A DNA stretch of 43,662 nucleotides from Lentisphaerota bacterium (GTDB lineage Bacteria > Verrucomicrobiota > Kiritimatiellia > PWTM01), in the NCBI GenBank assembly GCA_016873715.1, contig VGWF01000021.1, positions 1 to 43,662 on the forward strand, in the 5' to 3' direction. Position 1 is the stretch's first letter, and every line of letters begins with the position of its first letter. Below, in pieces: positions 16,549 through 25,948 of the stretch. The translations under genes were made by a program, and so were the position numbers. Under the pieces are notes generated by a model that searched no databases, was not told the DNA's origin, and worked only from the letters and a program-made list of their open reading frames with translations.

Positions 16549-19500
16549 ATGAAACGGATGCGGACGTGGGCTCTCGCGTTGGCGGCGTGGACGTCCGTCG
16601 CTTCGGCGGCGGAGCCGGTGGACCTGGCGCGGCGGACCGCCGAACTCCAGTCGTTGCGCTGGGGCATGTTCATCTGCTGGAGCTTCAGCACGTTCTCCGG
16701 CACCGAATGGACGCCCGGCGTCACCAACCTCGACTTCTTCCGCGCGACCGAGGTCGACACCGACCAGTGGGCGCGCACGGCGAAGGAGGCGGGGATGGGC
16801 TACATCCTCTTCCTCACGAAGCACCATGACGGCTTCTGTCTCTGGGACACCGCGACCACGGACCGCAAGGTGACGAAGGCCCCGCTCGGCCGCGACGTGC
16901 TGGCGGAGTTGAAGAAGAGCTGCGACCGGCACGGCATCAAACTGGCCCTGTACTTCTCCGAGGGCGAGTGGCGGCAACCGGGCGGGCTGGATGATCCCGC
17001 CACGCCCGGGCCGAAGCGGCGCAACCAGGGCGGAGCGAACGCGGACCTGAAGAAGGCGCAGTTGCGCGAGCTGCTCACGCAGTACGGTCCGATCGAGTAC
17101 ATCTGGTTCGACCATGCGGTCGGCGACGGCGGGCTGAACCACGCGGATACGATCGCCTTCTGCAAGGCCCTCCAGCCCGGCTGCTTCGTCGGCTTCAACC
17201 ACGGCGAGCAGGAGGGCGCGGACATCCGCCTGGGCGAGATGGGCAAGCCCGGGCCGCTGACGGACCACGGCGCCGCCGGCCCACACATGCGCAACGCGCC
17301 CGCGACCACCTACCGCCTCGCCGAGTTCACGTACCCGATCCTGCCCCCGCACAAGGGCGGCGCGATGTGGTTCTACTCGCTGCCGGAGCACGACGGGCTG
17401 GTCCTTCCGCCGGAGAAGCTCTACCGGGACTACCTCGGCGCGGTGAAGCACGGCAACGTCTTCGCGCTCGACATCGGGCCGGACTACCGCGGACGGATCC
17501 GCGACATCGACGTCGCCACGTTGCGCAAGGTCGGGGAGATGATCCGCTCGAAGGCGCCGCTGCCCGAGGGCGCCTCGCTGCTCGTCGACGACAAGGTCGA
17601 CTGGACCGCCTTCCTCGCCCGGCAGGACCTCGTCTTCGATACGCTGCCAACCCAGTTCGACTTCGGGGCCTTCCTCGGCAACGGCCTGATGGGCGCGATG
17701 ATCTTCCGCGAGGGCGACAACCGGCTGCGCTTCGAAACCGGCCGCTCCGACGTCACCGAGCACCGCCGCGACAACAACCGGCTCCCCGTCGGAGGTCTCG
17801 TGCTCGAAACGGCCGGCGCGATCCGCGACGGCACGATGCGCCTCGACCTCCGCAACGCCGAGGTGCGCGGAACGGTCGCGACGGCGAAGGGGTCGCTCAA
17901 GTTCCGCGCACTCGTCCACACCGACTCGATGGCGCTGCTGATCGAGCTCGAGTCCGCCGGCGGCGAGACCAACGCGGCCTTCTCGTGGGTCCCCGGCCAC
18001 GGCCAGGACCGGCGGAACCTGGAGAAATTCAAGGATCCGCCCAATCCCCCGGCCGTGACGGAGACGATCGACGGCGTGCCGGTCTGCATCCAGCCGCGCC
18101 ATGCCGGCGGCGAGTTTGCGACGGCGTGGACCGAGGTTCCGACGCCGTCCGGCCGCCGCGTGATCCTCAGCGTGGCCGACTCCTTCCCGGGCGCCACCGC
18201 GCGGCGCGAGGCCGTGGCGACGGTGCGGGCGACGGCCGCGGCGGACTTCGAGGCGCTCCTCGCCTCCCACCGCGCCTGGTGGCACGCGCTGTATCCGCGG
18301 AGCTTCGTGTCCGTGCCCGACCCGAAGCTGGAGGGCTTCTACTGGGCGCAGATCTACAAGCTGGCCTCCGCGTCCCGCCCCGACCGCGTGCCGGTCGACC
18401 TGCTCGGCCCCTGGTTCCGAGACACCGGCTGGCCGCGCATCTGGTGGAACCTCAACATCCAGACGCTCTACCTGCCCGTCTACACCGCCAACCAGCCCGC
18501 GCTCGGCGAGTCGCTCGTTCGCTTCATCGACGCGAAACGCGCCAACTTCGTCCGCAACGCGAAGGACATCTGGGGCTTCGACGACTGCGCCACCGTGCCG
18601 CACACCACGTGCTACGAGGGCCTGCGCGGCGACGGGTCCTGCGCGCCGGACAAGTACATCAATCCCGGCGACTTCACCTGGGCGCTGCACAACGTCTGGC
18701 TGCACTACCGCCACACGATGGACCACGCGATGGTCACCAACCACGCGAAGCACGCCTTCTATCCGCTGCTGCGCGGCAGCGTGAACCTCTACCTGCGCCT
18801 GCTGAAGCCCGGCGACGACGGACGGCTGCACCTGCCCGTGATGCACTCGCCCGAGTACGGCGAGGCCGCCGACAACAACTACAACCTTGCGCTGCTCCGG
18901 TGGGCCTGCCAGACCCTGCTCGCGCTGAACGAGCGGTACGGGCTCAACGATTCACTCGCACCCCGGTGGCGCGAAACGCTCGAGAAGCTGACACCGTGTC
19001 CGGTCGATGAGACGGGCCTGCGGATCGGCGCGGACGTCGCATTCGAGAAGTCGCACCGGCACTGGTCGCACCTGCTCGCGGTGCATCCGCTGCACATCGC
19101 CGACCTCGACGACCCGGCGACGCGCGAGTTGTTCGGGCGGTCGATCCTCCACTGGCTGACCGTCGACCGGAGCCGCGGCGTCAACGGATGGTCGCGCGCC
19201 GCCGCCGCGTCGCTCTACGCCGCGCTCGGCGACGGCTCGAACGCGATCGCGCAGATCCATGGCCACATGTCCGACGCGCGCTTTGTGCGCCCGAACACGA
19301 TGTACATCGAGGGCTCGCCGGTGATCGAGTGCTCCATCGTCCTCGCCCGCTCGCTGCAGGACATGCTCCTGCAGAGCCACGGCGGCGTGATCCGCGTATT
19401 CCCCGCCGCGCCCGCGGCGTGGACGAACGCGGTATTCCACAACCTGAGCGCCGAGGGCGGATTCCTCGTCAGCGCAGGCCGCGCGGACGGCCGTACGGCG

Positions 19501-20133
19501 TGGGTGCGGGTCCGCAGCCTGGCCGGCGAGCCGTGCCGCGTCGCGCCGGGGCTCGCGGGGGATGTGAAGGCGGACGTTCCGATGAAGCCGCTCGGGAACG
19601 GGCGCTACGAGCTGACGCTGCCGCGCGGCGCGGAGGCGTTGCTGTACGCCGGCGACACGCCCCCGCGGCCGGCGGTGGCGGCGCTGCCGATCGTTGCCGC
19701 GGACGCCAACCCGCACGGATTGCGAAAGCCCCGGGCGGCCCGGTCCTCGCTCTCCGCGGGCAAGCCGGCGAAGGCCTCGAGCGTGTGGAGCGGGGGGTTC
19801 GACGCGGCGCAGGCGTTCGACGGCGACGAGACGACCCGCTGGGGCGCCGCACCGGGCTCGCGCAGCGGATGGATCGAGGTCGACCTCGGCGCGGAGAAGG
19901 AGATCGGCCGCGCGGTGGTCATGGAGATCGGCTTCCCGCGCACGGACGCGTTCGCGATCGAGGCGCGGACGGGCGACGCATGGAAGTCGCTCGTCACCGG
20001 CACGACGATCGCCGGCTGCCGCACGTACGACTTCGCGCCCGTGAAGGCGCGGTTCGTCCGCCTGAACATCACCGCCGCGAACGAGGTGCCGACCATCGAG
20101 GAGTTCCAGTTGTACGGGGCGGGCAAGCCATGA
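16549..20133 (+). CDS. Exported GH29-GH95-CBM32 double alpha-L-fucosidase
   Basis: A 1194-residue secreted enzyme. After a signal peptide (to about residue 21) residues 22-350 match GH29 alpha-L-fucosidases (WGMFICWSFSTFSGTEW, FLTKHHDGFCLWDT) with the nucleophile candidate D188 in YIWFDHAV. Residues about 360-1060 match GH95: TLPTQFDFGAFLGNGLMGAM, WWNLNIQTLYLP (N634, N636), HSPEYG (E769, the expected general acid) and QDMLLQSHGG. GH29 retains and GH95 inverts, so two mechanisms share one chain. The usual DGN-FG motif of GH95 is replaced by YIEGSPV (E921). Residues about 1070-1190 form an F5/8 type C (CBM32) domain. The start follows GGAAGGGAG. First gene of the operon; its stop overlaps the sulfatase start. 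Fucosidase activity is likely; linkage is unknown. Confidence 0.85.
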   Translation: MKRMRTWALALAAWTSVASAAEPVDLARRTAELQSLRWGMFICWSFSTFSGTEWTPGVTNLDFFRATEVDTDQWARTAKEAGMGYILFLTKHHDGFCLWDTATTDRKVTKAPLGRDVLAELKKSCDRHGIKLALYFSEGEWRQPGGLDDPATPGPKRRNQGGANADLKKAQLRELLTQYGPIEYIWFDHAVGDGGLNHADTIAFCKALQPGCFVGFNHGEQEGADIRLGEMGKPGPLTDHGAAGPHMRNAPATTYRLAEFTYPILPPHKGGAMWFYSLPEHDGLVLPPEKLYRDYLGAVKHGNVFALDIGPDYRGRIRDIDVATLRKVGEMIRSKAPLPEGASLLVDDKVDWTAFLARQDLVFDTLPTQFDFGAFLGNGLMGAMIFREGDNRLRFETGRSDVTEHRRDNNRLPVGGLVLETAGAIRDGTMRLDLRNAEVRGTVATAKGSLKFRALVHTDSMALLIELESAGGETNAAFSWVPGHGQDRRNLEKFKDPPNPPAVTETIDGVPVCIQPRHAGGEFATAWTEVPTPSGRRVILSVADSFPGATARREAVATVRATAAADFEALLASHRAWWHALYPRSFVSVPDPKLEGFYWAQIYKLASASRPDRVPVDLLGPWFRDTGWPRIWWNLNIQTLYLPVYTANQPALGESLVRFIDAKRANFVRNAKDIWGFDDCATVPHTTCYEGLRGDGSCAPDKYINPGDFTWALHNVWLHYRHTMDHAMVTNHAKHAFYPLLRGSVNLYLRLLKPGDDGRLHLPVMHSPEYGEAADNNYNLALLRWACQTLLALNERYGLNDSLAPRWRETLEKLTPCPVDETGLRIGADVAFEKSHRHWSHLLAVHPLHIADLDDPATRELFGRSILHWLTVDRSRGVNGWSRAAAASLYAALGDGSNAIAQIHGHMSDARFVRPNTMYIEGSPVIECSIVLARSLQDMLLQSHGGVIRVFPAAPAAWTNAVFHNLSAEGGFLVSAGRADGRTAWVRVRSLAGEPCRVAPGLAGDVKADVPMKPLGNGRYELTLPRGAEALLYAGDTPPRPAVAALPIVAADANPHGLRKPRAARSSLSAGKPAKASSVWSGGFDAAQAFDGDETTRWGAAPGSRSGWIEVDLGAEKEIGRAVVMEIGFPRTDAFAIEARTGDAWKSLVTGTTIAGCRTYDFAPVKARFVRLNITAANEVPTIEEFQLYGAGKP

Positions 20134-21800
20134 CTTGGCGGACGGCTCTTGCGGCGGCTTCGCTGCTCGCGTCGGCGTGCGGGCCGTCGGCCGCGGCGGC
20201 GCCGGGGGGCCGGGCGAACGTGGTCTTCATCCTCGCCGACGACCAGCGCCACGACGAACTCGGCTGCACCGGCGATCCCGTCGTCCGCACGCCGAACATC
20301 GACCGGCTCGCGCGCGAGGGCGTGCTGTTCGAGAACTCGTTCGTCACGTCCGCCTCGTGCATGCCGAACCGCACGAGCCTGCTGACGGGCCAGTGGGAGC
20401 GGCGGCACACGATCGGCTGGAACAACGCGGGCGTGCTCTCGCCCGGGCAGTGGGCCGAGACCTTCCCGATGGCCCTGCGGCGCGCCGGCTACGTCACCGC
20501 CTACCTCGGCAAGAACCACACGCCGGGGCTTCGTCCGTGGAATTTCGACTACTACTACGGCAACCGCCTCGGCCACCTCGGCTTCTACCCCAAGCCGGCG
20601 CAGCCGGTGTTCTCCAACGCGACGGCCGACACGCAGATCGAGATCCTCGGCGAGGGGGCGGCGAGCTTCCTCGAAACGGACGCGGACTTCGTGACGCGCG
20701 CCGGCGACCGCGCCGGCGTGTTCCTGCGCGCGCGGCCGGCGGACCGTCCGTTCCTCCTCTACGTGTGTTTGAACGTGCCGCACGGAGCCGGGACGCGGTC
20801 GATGGAGCGGCGGCCGACGGACGACGCGCTCTACCGCACGGCCTACCGCGATGTCGCCGACCGGATTCCGCTGCCGCCCGGCTACGTCGCCGCCGCGGAC
20901 CTGAAGGAGCTGAAGATCCCCGCGCAGGTCTACAGCGGCCGGCAGATCAGCCAGTACGACTACCGGCTCACGCCCGACGCGCTGCGCGAACAGCGGGTCC
21001 GCATCTGCGAGACGGTGGAGGGCATCGACCGCGTCGTGGGTCGGATCCGCGGGCAGTTGGAGCGGCTCGGCGTGGCGGACCGCACGGTGTTCGTCTACAG
21101 CGCCGACAACGGCATCCTGCACGGCGAGCACGGGTACGGCGGCAAGTGCCTGCTCTACGAGCCGTCCATCCGCGTGCCACTGATCGTGCGCGATCCCCGG
21201 CTTCCCGAGCCGTTGCGCGGCCGCCGGCTGAAGGAGCTCGTGCTGTCCGAGGATGTGGGCCCGACGATCCTCGATCTCTGCGGCGTGCCGGTCCCCGGCG
21301 CGATGCAGGGGTGCAGCCTGCGACCGCTCCTGCGGGGGGACCCGGTGGGATGGCGGAAGGACTTCCTGTGCGAGAGCCTGATCCTCTTCCAGGAGTACCC
21401 CGTCATCCAGGGCGTGCGCGGCGAGGGGTGGAAGTACATCCGATACTGGCCCAACCGGCCGGCGCCCGCGGACTACCGCGAACTGCTGAATCTCGGGCTC
21501 GCCGGCGAGGTGCCGGCCCACGAGGAGCTCTTCGACGTGACGGCCGATCCGCTCGAGAAGCGCAACCTGGCCGGCGAGGGCGCGCAGAAAGCGCGCCTCG
21601 AAGCGATGCGCGCCCGGTGCGTGGCGTTGCTGCGCGAGGCGCGCGGCGATCCCGCCGCGAAGCCCGCCATAACGGCGGCCGAGTGGCTCGCGGAGGCGCC
21701 GCCGGAGTGGAAGGATGTCCTGCCGCTGCTCGGCGCCCGGGGCGAGGTCGGGGCGGGCTCGACGAAGCGGGGAAATCCGAAGAAGGGGAGGTCTGAATGA
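20130..21800 (+). CDS. Exported Cys-type sulfatase
   Basis: Type I (formylglycine) sulfatase of 556 residues. The signal peptide covers about residues 1-24. The N-terminal metal site is VVFILADDQRHDELGC, and the maturation motif is CMPNRTSLLTG with C77, which fits C-x-P-x-R although position 4 is Asn and not the usual Ser. FVYSADNGILHGEHGYGGK supplies further metal and sulfate-binding residues (DN, H, K). The maturase that oxidises the Cys is not in the window. The ATG overlaps the stop of the double fucosidase (ATGA), so the two are co-translated. Neighbouring fucosidases suggest a sulfated fucose-containing substrate such as fucoidan or a sulfated glycan; this is inference. Confidence 0.9.
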   Translation: MTWRTALAAASLLASACGPSAAAAPGGRANVVFILADDQRHDELGCTGDPVVRTPNIDRLAREGVLFENSFVTSASCMPNRTSLLTGQWERRHTIGWNNAGVLSPGQWAETFPMALRRAGYVTAYLGKNHTPGLRPWNFDYYYGNRLGHLGFYPKPAQPVFSNATADTQIEILGEGAASFLETDADFVTRAGDRAGVFLRARPADRPFLLYVCLNVPHGAGTRSMERRPTDDALYRTAYRDVADRIPLPPGYVAAADLKELKIPAQVYSGRQISQYDYRLTPDALREQRVRICETVEGIDRVVGRIRGQLERLGVADRTVFVYSADNGILHGEHGYGGKCLLYEPSIRVPLIVRDPRLPEPLRGRRLKELVLSEDVGPTILDLCGVPVPGAMQGCSLRPLLRGDPVGWRKDFLCESLILFQEYPVIQGVRGEGWKYIRYWPNRPAPADYRELLNLGLAGEVPAHEELFDVTADPLEKRNLAGEGAQKARLEAMRARCVALLREARGDPAAKPAITAAEWLAEAPPEWKDVLPLLGARGEVGAGSTKRGNPKKGRSE

Positions 21801-24589
21801 ACCGGCCCACCATGGTTCTCGCCGCGCTGCTGGCCGCCGCGCCTCCGACCCTGCGGGCGGCCGGCCCGGCGGCGCCGCGGGATCCGATCCGAGCGTTCTG
21901 CGTCGACTTCAACTGGGGACCGGGCGGGCCGAACGGCTTTGCGCCGCCCGGGCTCTGGGCCGACGCCGATCCGGGGACGCACGTCGCGTGGTACGCCGCG
22001 CTCGGAGCGAACGTGATCCAGACCTTCGCCGTCTCGTGCAACGGCTACGCCTGGTACAAGGGCGGGGCGATCCCCGCGCAGCCCGGCCTCAAGCACGACT
22101 TCCTGCCCGAGGTCGTCCGCCTCGGCCACGCGAAGGGGATGAAGGTCATGGGCTACTTCTGCGTCGGCGCCAACACGCGGTGGGGCATGGAGCACCCGGA
22201 TCTCAGCTACGGCGCGCCGAGCACGTACCACATCCCGCTCACGGACGCCTACCTCGACCACCTCGCCGGCTCGATCGCGGAGGCGCTGGCGAAGAGCGGG
22301 ATGGACGGCTTCATGATCGACTGGGTCTGGAATCCGTCGGACAAGGCGCGCAACGGTCGCTGGATCCCGGCGGAGCAACGGCTCTTCGAGCAGCTCTGCG
22401 GACGGCCGTTCCCCGGCGCGGACCAGCTGTCGCCGGAGGCGAAGCTCGACTACGAGCGCAAGGCGATCGACCGCTGCTGGGCGCGCATCCGCGCCGCCGC
22501 GCGGAAGGCGAAGCCGGACTGCGTCGTCTGGCTGACGTGCAACAAGGTCGCCGACCCGACCGTCTCCGGGTCGGCCCTGCTGCGCGAGGTCGACTGGATG
22601 ATGGACGAGAGCGGCGCGCCGGACGCGCTGCGCGGGGTCGCGCACATGCTGGGGCCGCACACACGCCCGGTGCTGTGCGTCGTCGGTTGGGGCGACCGGC
22701 ACGACGCGCGCCGCGTGGTGGCGGACGCGGCGAATGCGGAGTTCGGCATCTACGGCTTCTCCAAGCCCAACCCCGACTCGCTGCCGCTCCCCGTGGAACG
22801 CTACCTCGCCGGGCCGCCCGAGTCCTTCAAGGGCAACGACCGGAACATCGCCGTCCTCGCCCGCTTCTTCAACGGGAAGCCGATTCCCCAGCCGGCCGCC
22901 GCGCCCCGCGCCCCGTGGCGTGCCTCCAGCGAGTGGGGCCCGGGCTACGAGGCGGGCAAGGCCTGCGACGGCGACGAAGCGACGCGCTGGGGCGCGGCGC
23001 CGGAATCGCGCAGCGGCTGGCTGGAGATCGATCTCGGCGCGGAGCGGGAGATCGGCCGCGCGGTGGTCATGGAGATCGCCTTCCCGCGCACGGAAGCGTT
23101 CGCGATCGAGGCGCGGACCGGCGACGCGTGGAAGCCGCTCGTCACGGGCACGACGATCGCCGGCCGCCGCGCGTTCGACTTCGCGCCCGTGAAGGCGCGG
23201 TTCGTCCGCCTGAACATCACCGCCGCGAACGAGGTGCCGACGATCGAGGAGTTCGCGGCGCTCCCGCCCGGCGCGCCGCTGCCGGCCTCGATGGCGGAGG
23301 AGGAGCGGAAACAGGCGCGCCTGCCGTGGTTCGACGAGGCGAAGTACGGGCTGTTCATCAACTGGGGCCTCTACGCGATTCCGGCCGGCGAATGGAAGGG
23401 CCAACCGGTGGACGGCATCGGCGAGTGGATCATGAACCGGGCGAAGATCCCGGTGAAGGAGTACGAACAGCTCGCGAAGCAGTTCAATCCCTCGAAGTTC
23501 AGTGCCGACGAGTGGGCGCAGCTGGCGGTCGACGCCGGCATGAAGTACGTGGTCTACGACTGCAAGCACCACGACGGCTTCGCGATGTACCACTCGCGCG
23601 TCAGCCCGTACAACGTGCACGATGCGACGCCCTGGAAGCGTGATCCCTTCCGGGAACTGCAGGAAGCCTGCGCGAAGCGGGGGCTGAAGTTCTGCTTCTA
23701 CTACTCGCAGGCGCAGGACTGGCACGAGCCGGACGGCGCCGGCAACGAGTGGGACTTCGGGGCGGACCCGGCGAAGGACTTCGACCGCTACCTTGAGCGC
23801 AAGGCCCTGCCGCAGGTCCGCGAACTCTTGGAGAACTACGGTCCGATCGGCCTGATCTGGTTCGACACACCGCGGCTGATGACGCCCGAGCGCTCGAAAC
23901 GGTTCGTCGACCTCGTGCGTTCGATCCAGCCCGCCACGCTGATCAACAGCCGTCTCGGCCCAGGGGGTCTGCACGACTACCAGTCGCGGGGCGACAACGA
24001 GATCCCGCACCTGGTGACGCCCGGCGCGTGGGAGACCGCCGCGACGATCAACGACACGTGGGGCTTCAAGAAGGGCGACCGGGCATGGAAGACGCCGGCG
24101 GACATCTGCTTCAAGCTCGTCGACATCGTCAGCAAGGGCGGCAACTACCTGCTCAACGTCGGTCCGGACGCGGAAGGCTTCATCCCGCAACGGAGCCAGG
24201 ACATCCTCCGCGAGGTCGGCGCGTGGATGAAGGTCAACGGCGAGGCGGTCTACGGCGCCGGCCGCACGCCGTTCGGCGACGAACTCGGCTCGGTCCTCCA
24301 GGGGCCGAAAGACCGGCGCGGCCAGCCGCCGTTCGCTCCCAGGACCGACTGGCGCTGCACCACGAAGCCCGGGCGCCTCTACGTTCACCTCTTCACGTGG
24401 CCCGGCGCGTCGTTCGAGCTGCCGGCGGCTGTGGGCCGGGTCGCGAGGGCGACCCTCCTCGCCGACACGCAGCGCAGGGAGCTGGGGCTTGTGGTCCGGG
24501 AGGGCCGCACGAGGATCGCGCTGCCGGAGGCCGCGCCGGGGCCGCTGGCCACCGTGATCTGCGTTGAGACAGTGCCCGTGGCGCCCTGA
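21797..24589 (+). CDS. Exported barrel-CBM32-GH29 fusion, alpha-L-fucosidase
   Basis: 930 residues with signal peptide (about 1-21). Residues 28-345 form a domain that I cannot assign: AFCVDFNWGPGG, MKVMGYFCVGANTRWG and GFMIDWVWNP suggest a TIM-barrel glycosidase-like fold. Residues about 370-490 are a CBM32 module. Residues about 495-930 are a second GH29 fucosidase (KYGLFINWGLYAIPAGEW, YDCKHHDGFAMY, LIWFDTP with nucleophile candidate D690, GGNYLLNVGPDAEG). The module at 22967-23254 is nearly identical in DNA to that of the first fucosidase gene. ATG overlaps the sulfatase stop (ATGA) and follows GGGGAGG. It is probably exported together with its neighbours. The order barrel-CBM-GH29 is unusual and may come from fusion of two genes. 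Confidence 0.85.
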   Translation: MNRPTMVLAALLAAAPPTLRAAGPAAPRDPIRAFCVDFNWGPGGPNGFAPPGLWADADPGTHVAWYAALGANVIQTFAVSCNGYAWYKGGAIPAQPGLKHDFLPEVVRLGHAKGMKVMGYFCVGANTRWGMEHPDLSYGAPSTYHIPLTDAYLDHLAGSIAEALAKSGMDGFMIDWVWNPSDKARNGRWIPAEQRLFEQLCGRPFPGADQLSPEAKLDYERKAIDRCWARIRAAARKAKPDCVVWLTCNKVADPTVSGSALLREVDWMMDESGAPDALRGVAHMLGPHTRPVLCVVGWGDRHDARRVVADAANAEFGIYGFSKPNPDSLPLPVERYLAGPPESFKGNDRNIAVLARFFNGKPIPQPAAAPRAPWRASSEWGPGYEAGKACDGDEATRWGAAPESRSGWLEIDLGAEREIGRAVVMEIAFPRTEAFAIEARTGDAWKPLVTGTTIAGRRAFDFAPVKARFVRLNITAANEVPTIEEFAALPPGAPLPASMAEEERKQARLPWFDEAKYGLFINWGLYAIPAGEWKGQPVDGIGEWIMNRAKIPVKEYEQLAKQFNPSKFSADEWAQLAVDAGMKYVVYDCKHHDGFAMYHSRVSPYNVHDATPWKRDPFRELQEACAKRGLKFCFYYSQAQDWHEPDGAGNEWDFGADPAKDFDRYLERKALPQVRELLENYGPIGLIWFDTPRLMTPERSKRFVDLVRSIQPATLINSRLGPGGLHDYQSRGDNEIPHLVTPGAWETAATINDTWGFKKGDRAWKTPADICFKLVDIVSKGGNYLLNVGPDAEGFIPQRSQDILREVGAWMKVNGEAVYGAGRTPFGDELGSVLQGPKDRRGQPPFAPRTDWRCTTKPGRLYVHLFTWPGASFELPAAVGRVARATLLADTQRRELGLVVREGRTRIALPEAAPGPLATVICVETVPVAP
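22967..23254 (+). repeat. CBM32-coding module duplicated from 19819-20106
   Basis: A 288-base gapless match to 19819-20106 with about 24 mismatches (hand count, about 92 percent identity), including about 65 identical bases near the 3' end that encode FAPVKARFVRLNITAANEVP. Flanking domains are unrelated in the two genes, so the match is limited to the module. Confidence 0.85.
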
Positions 24590-24603
24590 AGGGAGGACCG
24601 GCC

Positions 24604-25905
24604 ATGCTGCACGACCCGAGCCATCGAACCCCGCCGCCGGTGGACGAGCCCATCGTCCTCCGGGCGGGGGAGAAGGAAGTCCTGCGCCGGCTGGTCGGCG
24701 AACTCGCGGAGATTGCGGCGCTGCCGGTGCACCGCGAGAAGGCCCTGCTGTGGCGGCGTCTGAACGACCTCGATTCCGTCCGCCCGATGGTGTGGATCAA
24801 CGAGATCCCGTGGCACGAGATGGACGTCGACGGCGAACTGACGCTGCGCTGCGGGCACCCGTGGGCGCGCGACCTGGAGACGACGCTGCGGCGGACGATC
24901 TACCAGTGGCGCCACATGCCCGGCGACATGATCGTCGGCGACGCGCTCGAGTGTCCGCTGGCGCTCCACAGCAGCGATTTCGGCATCCTCGAGGAGGTCG
25001 ACGTCGAACGGACCGACGCGGCGAGCGACATCGTCTCGCGCCACTTCCACATCCAGATCCGCGACTGGCCGGACCTGGAGAAGATCCGGATGCCGGTGGT
25101 CACGCACCACGAGGCCGTCACGGAGCGCTGGGAGGCGGCGATGCGGGAGATCGCCGCGGGGCTGATGCCGGTGCGGCGCGTCGGGCAGACGCACATCTGG
25201 TTCACGCCGTGGGACTGGCTCATCCGCTGGTGGGGCGTCCAGGAGGCGATGGTCGACATGATCGACCGCCCCGACTTCGTGCACGCCGCGGTCGAGCGCA
25301 TGGTCGACGCGTGGATGAGGGAACTGGACCAGTTCGTCGCGCTCAACGCCCTCTCGCTCGACTGCAACGCCACGCGCATCGGATCCGGCGGCTACGGGTA
25401 CGTGGGCGCGCTGCCCGGCGAGCCCTTCGACCCGGCGCGCGTGCGGCCGCACAACCTGTGGGGCTGCTCCAACGCGCAGATCTTCTCCGAGGTGTCGCCG
25501 GAGATGCACTGGGAGTTCGCGCTGAAGCACGATCTGCGCTGGCTCCGGAGGTGGGGCCTGACCTACTATGGCTGCTGCGAGCAGCTCGACGGGAAGCTCG
25601 ACCTGTTGCGCCGGATTCCGAACCTGCGCAAGATCTCGGTCAGCCCGTGGTGCCGGACGGACCGCGCGGTGGCGGCGATCGGGGCGGACTACGTGATGAG
25701 CCGCAAGCCGACGCCGGCGGTCTTCGCGGAGGACGCCTGGCGGCCGGAGAAGGCGCGGGCGGATCTGCGGGAGTTCCTGGACCGGGCGCGCGGGGGGCAC
25801 GTCGAGCTGATCATGAAGGACATCTCGACGGTGCGGCGCGAGCCCGGGCGGCTGTGGGAATGGTCGCGGATCGCGATGGAGGAGGCCGGGCGGGCGGCGC
25901 GGTGA
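24604..25905 (+). CDS. URO-D-superfamily-like protein in the fucosidase operon
   Basis: A 433-residue cytosolic protein without signal peptide. It resembles the uroporphyrinogen-decarboxylase superfamily as used by corrinoid methyltransferases (MtaA/CmuA type): an (alpha/beta)8 barrel with GQTHIWFTPWDWLIRWWG, a long middle helix pair, LTYYGCCEQLDGKL and LRKISVSPWCRTDRA. A histidine/cysteine-rich set (HMPGDM, GCCEQ, PWCR) could bind a metal but no fixed zinc motif is evident. Heme synthesis is unlikely given the context. Homologues often sit beside sugar-degradation genes in PVC-group bacteria and remain unassigned, as far as I recall. It lies 14 bp after the GH29 gene with GGGAGG as ribosome site and 43 bp before the symporter. 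Confidence 0.65.
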   Translation: MLHDPSHRTPPPVDEPIVLRAGEKEVLRRLVGELAEIAALPVHREKALLWRRLNDLDSVRPMVWINEIPWHEMDVDGELTLRCGHPWARDLETTLRRTIYQWRHMPGDMIVGDALECPLALHSSDFGILEEVDVERTDAASDIVSRHFHIQIRDWPDLEKIRMPVVTHHEAVTERWEAAMREIAAGLMPVRRVGQTHIWFTPWDWLIRWWGVQEAMVDMIDRPDFVHAAVERMVDAWMRELDQFVALNALSLDCNATRIGSGGYGYVGALPGEPFDPARVRPHNLWGCSNAQIFSEVSPEMHWEFALKHDLRWLRRWGLTYYGCCEQLDGKLDLLRRIPNLRKISVSPWCRTDRAVAAIGADYVMSRKPTPAVFAEDAWRPEKARADLREFLDRARGGHVELIMKDISTVRREPGRLWEWSRIAMEEAGRAAR

Positions 25906-25948
25906 GGGACGGCGAAGGCGGCCGGCGGACGGCCGCGGGGAGGCGGGC

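Noticed and set aside
20130-20210. Lipoprotein signal on the sulfatase
   Set aside because: LLASAC lacks the usual Leu at the -3 position; an ordinary signal peptide is the safer reading.
24604-25905. hemE (uroporphyrinogen decarboxylase proper)
   Set aside because: The sequence is too divergent from HemE, and the gene is embedded in a glycan operon.
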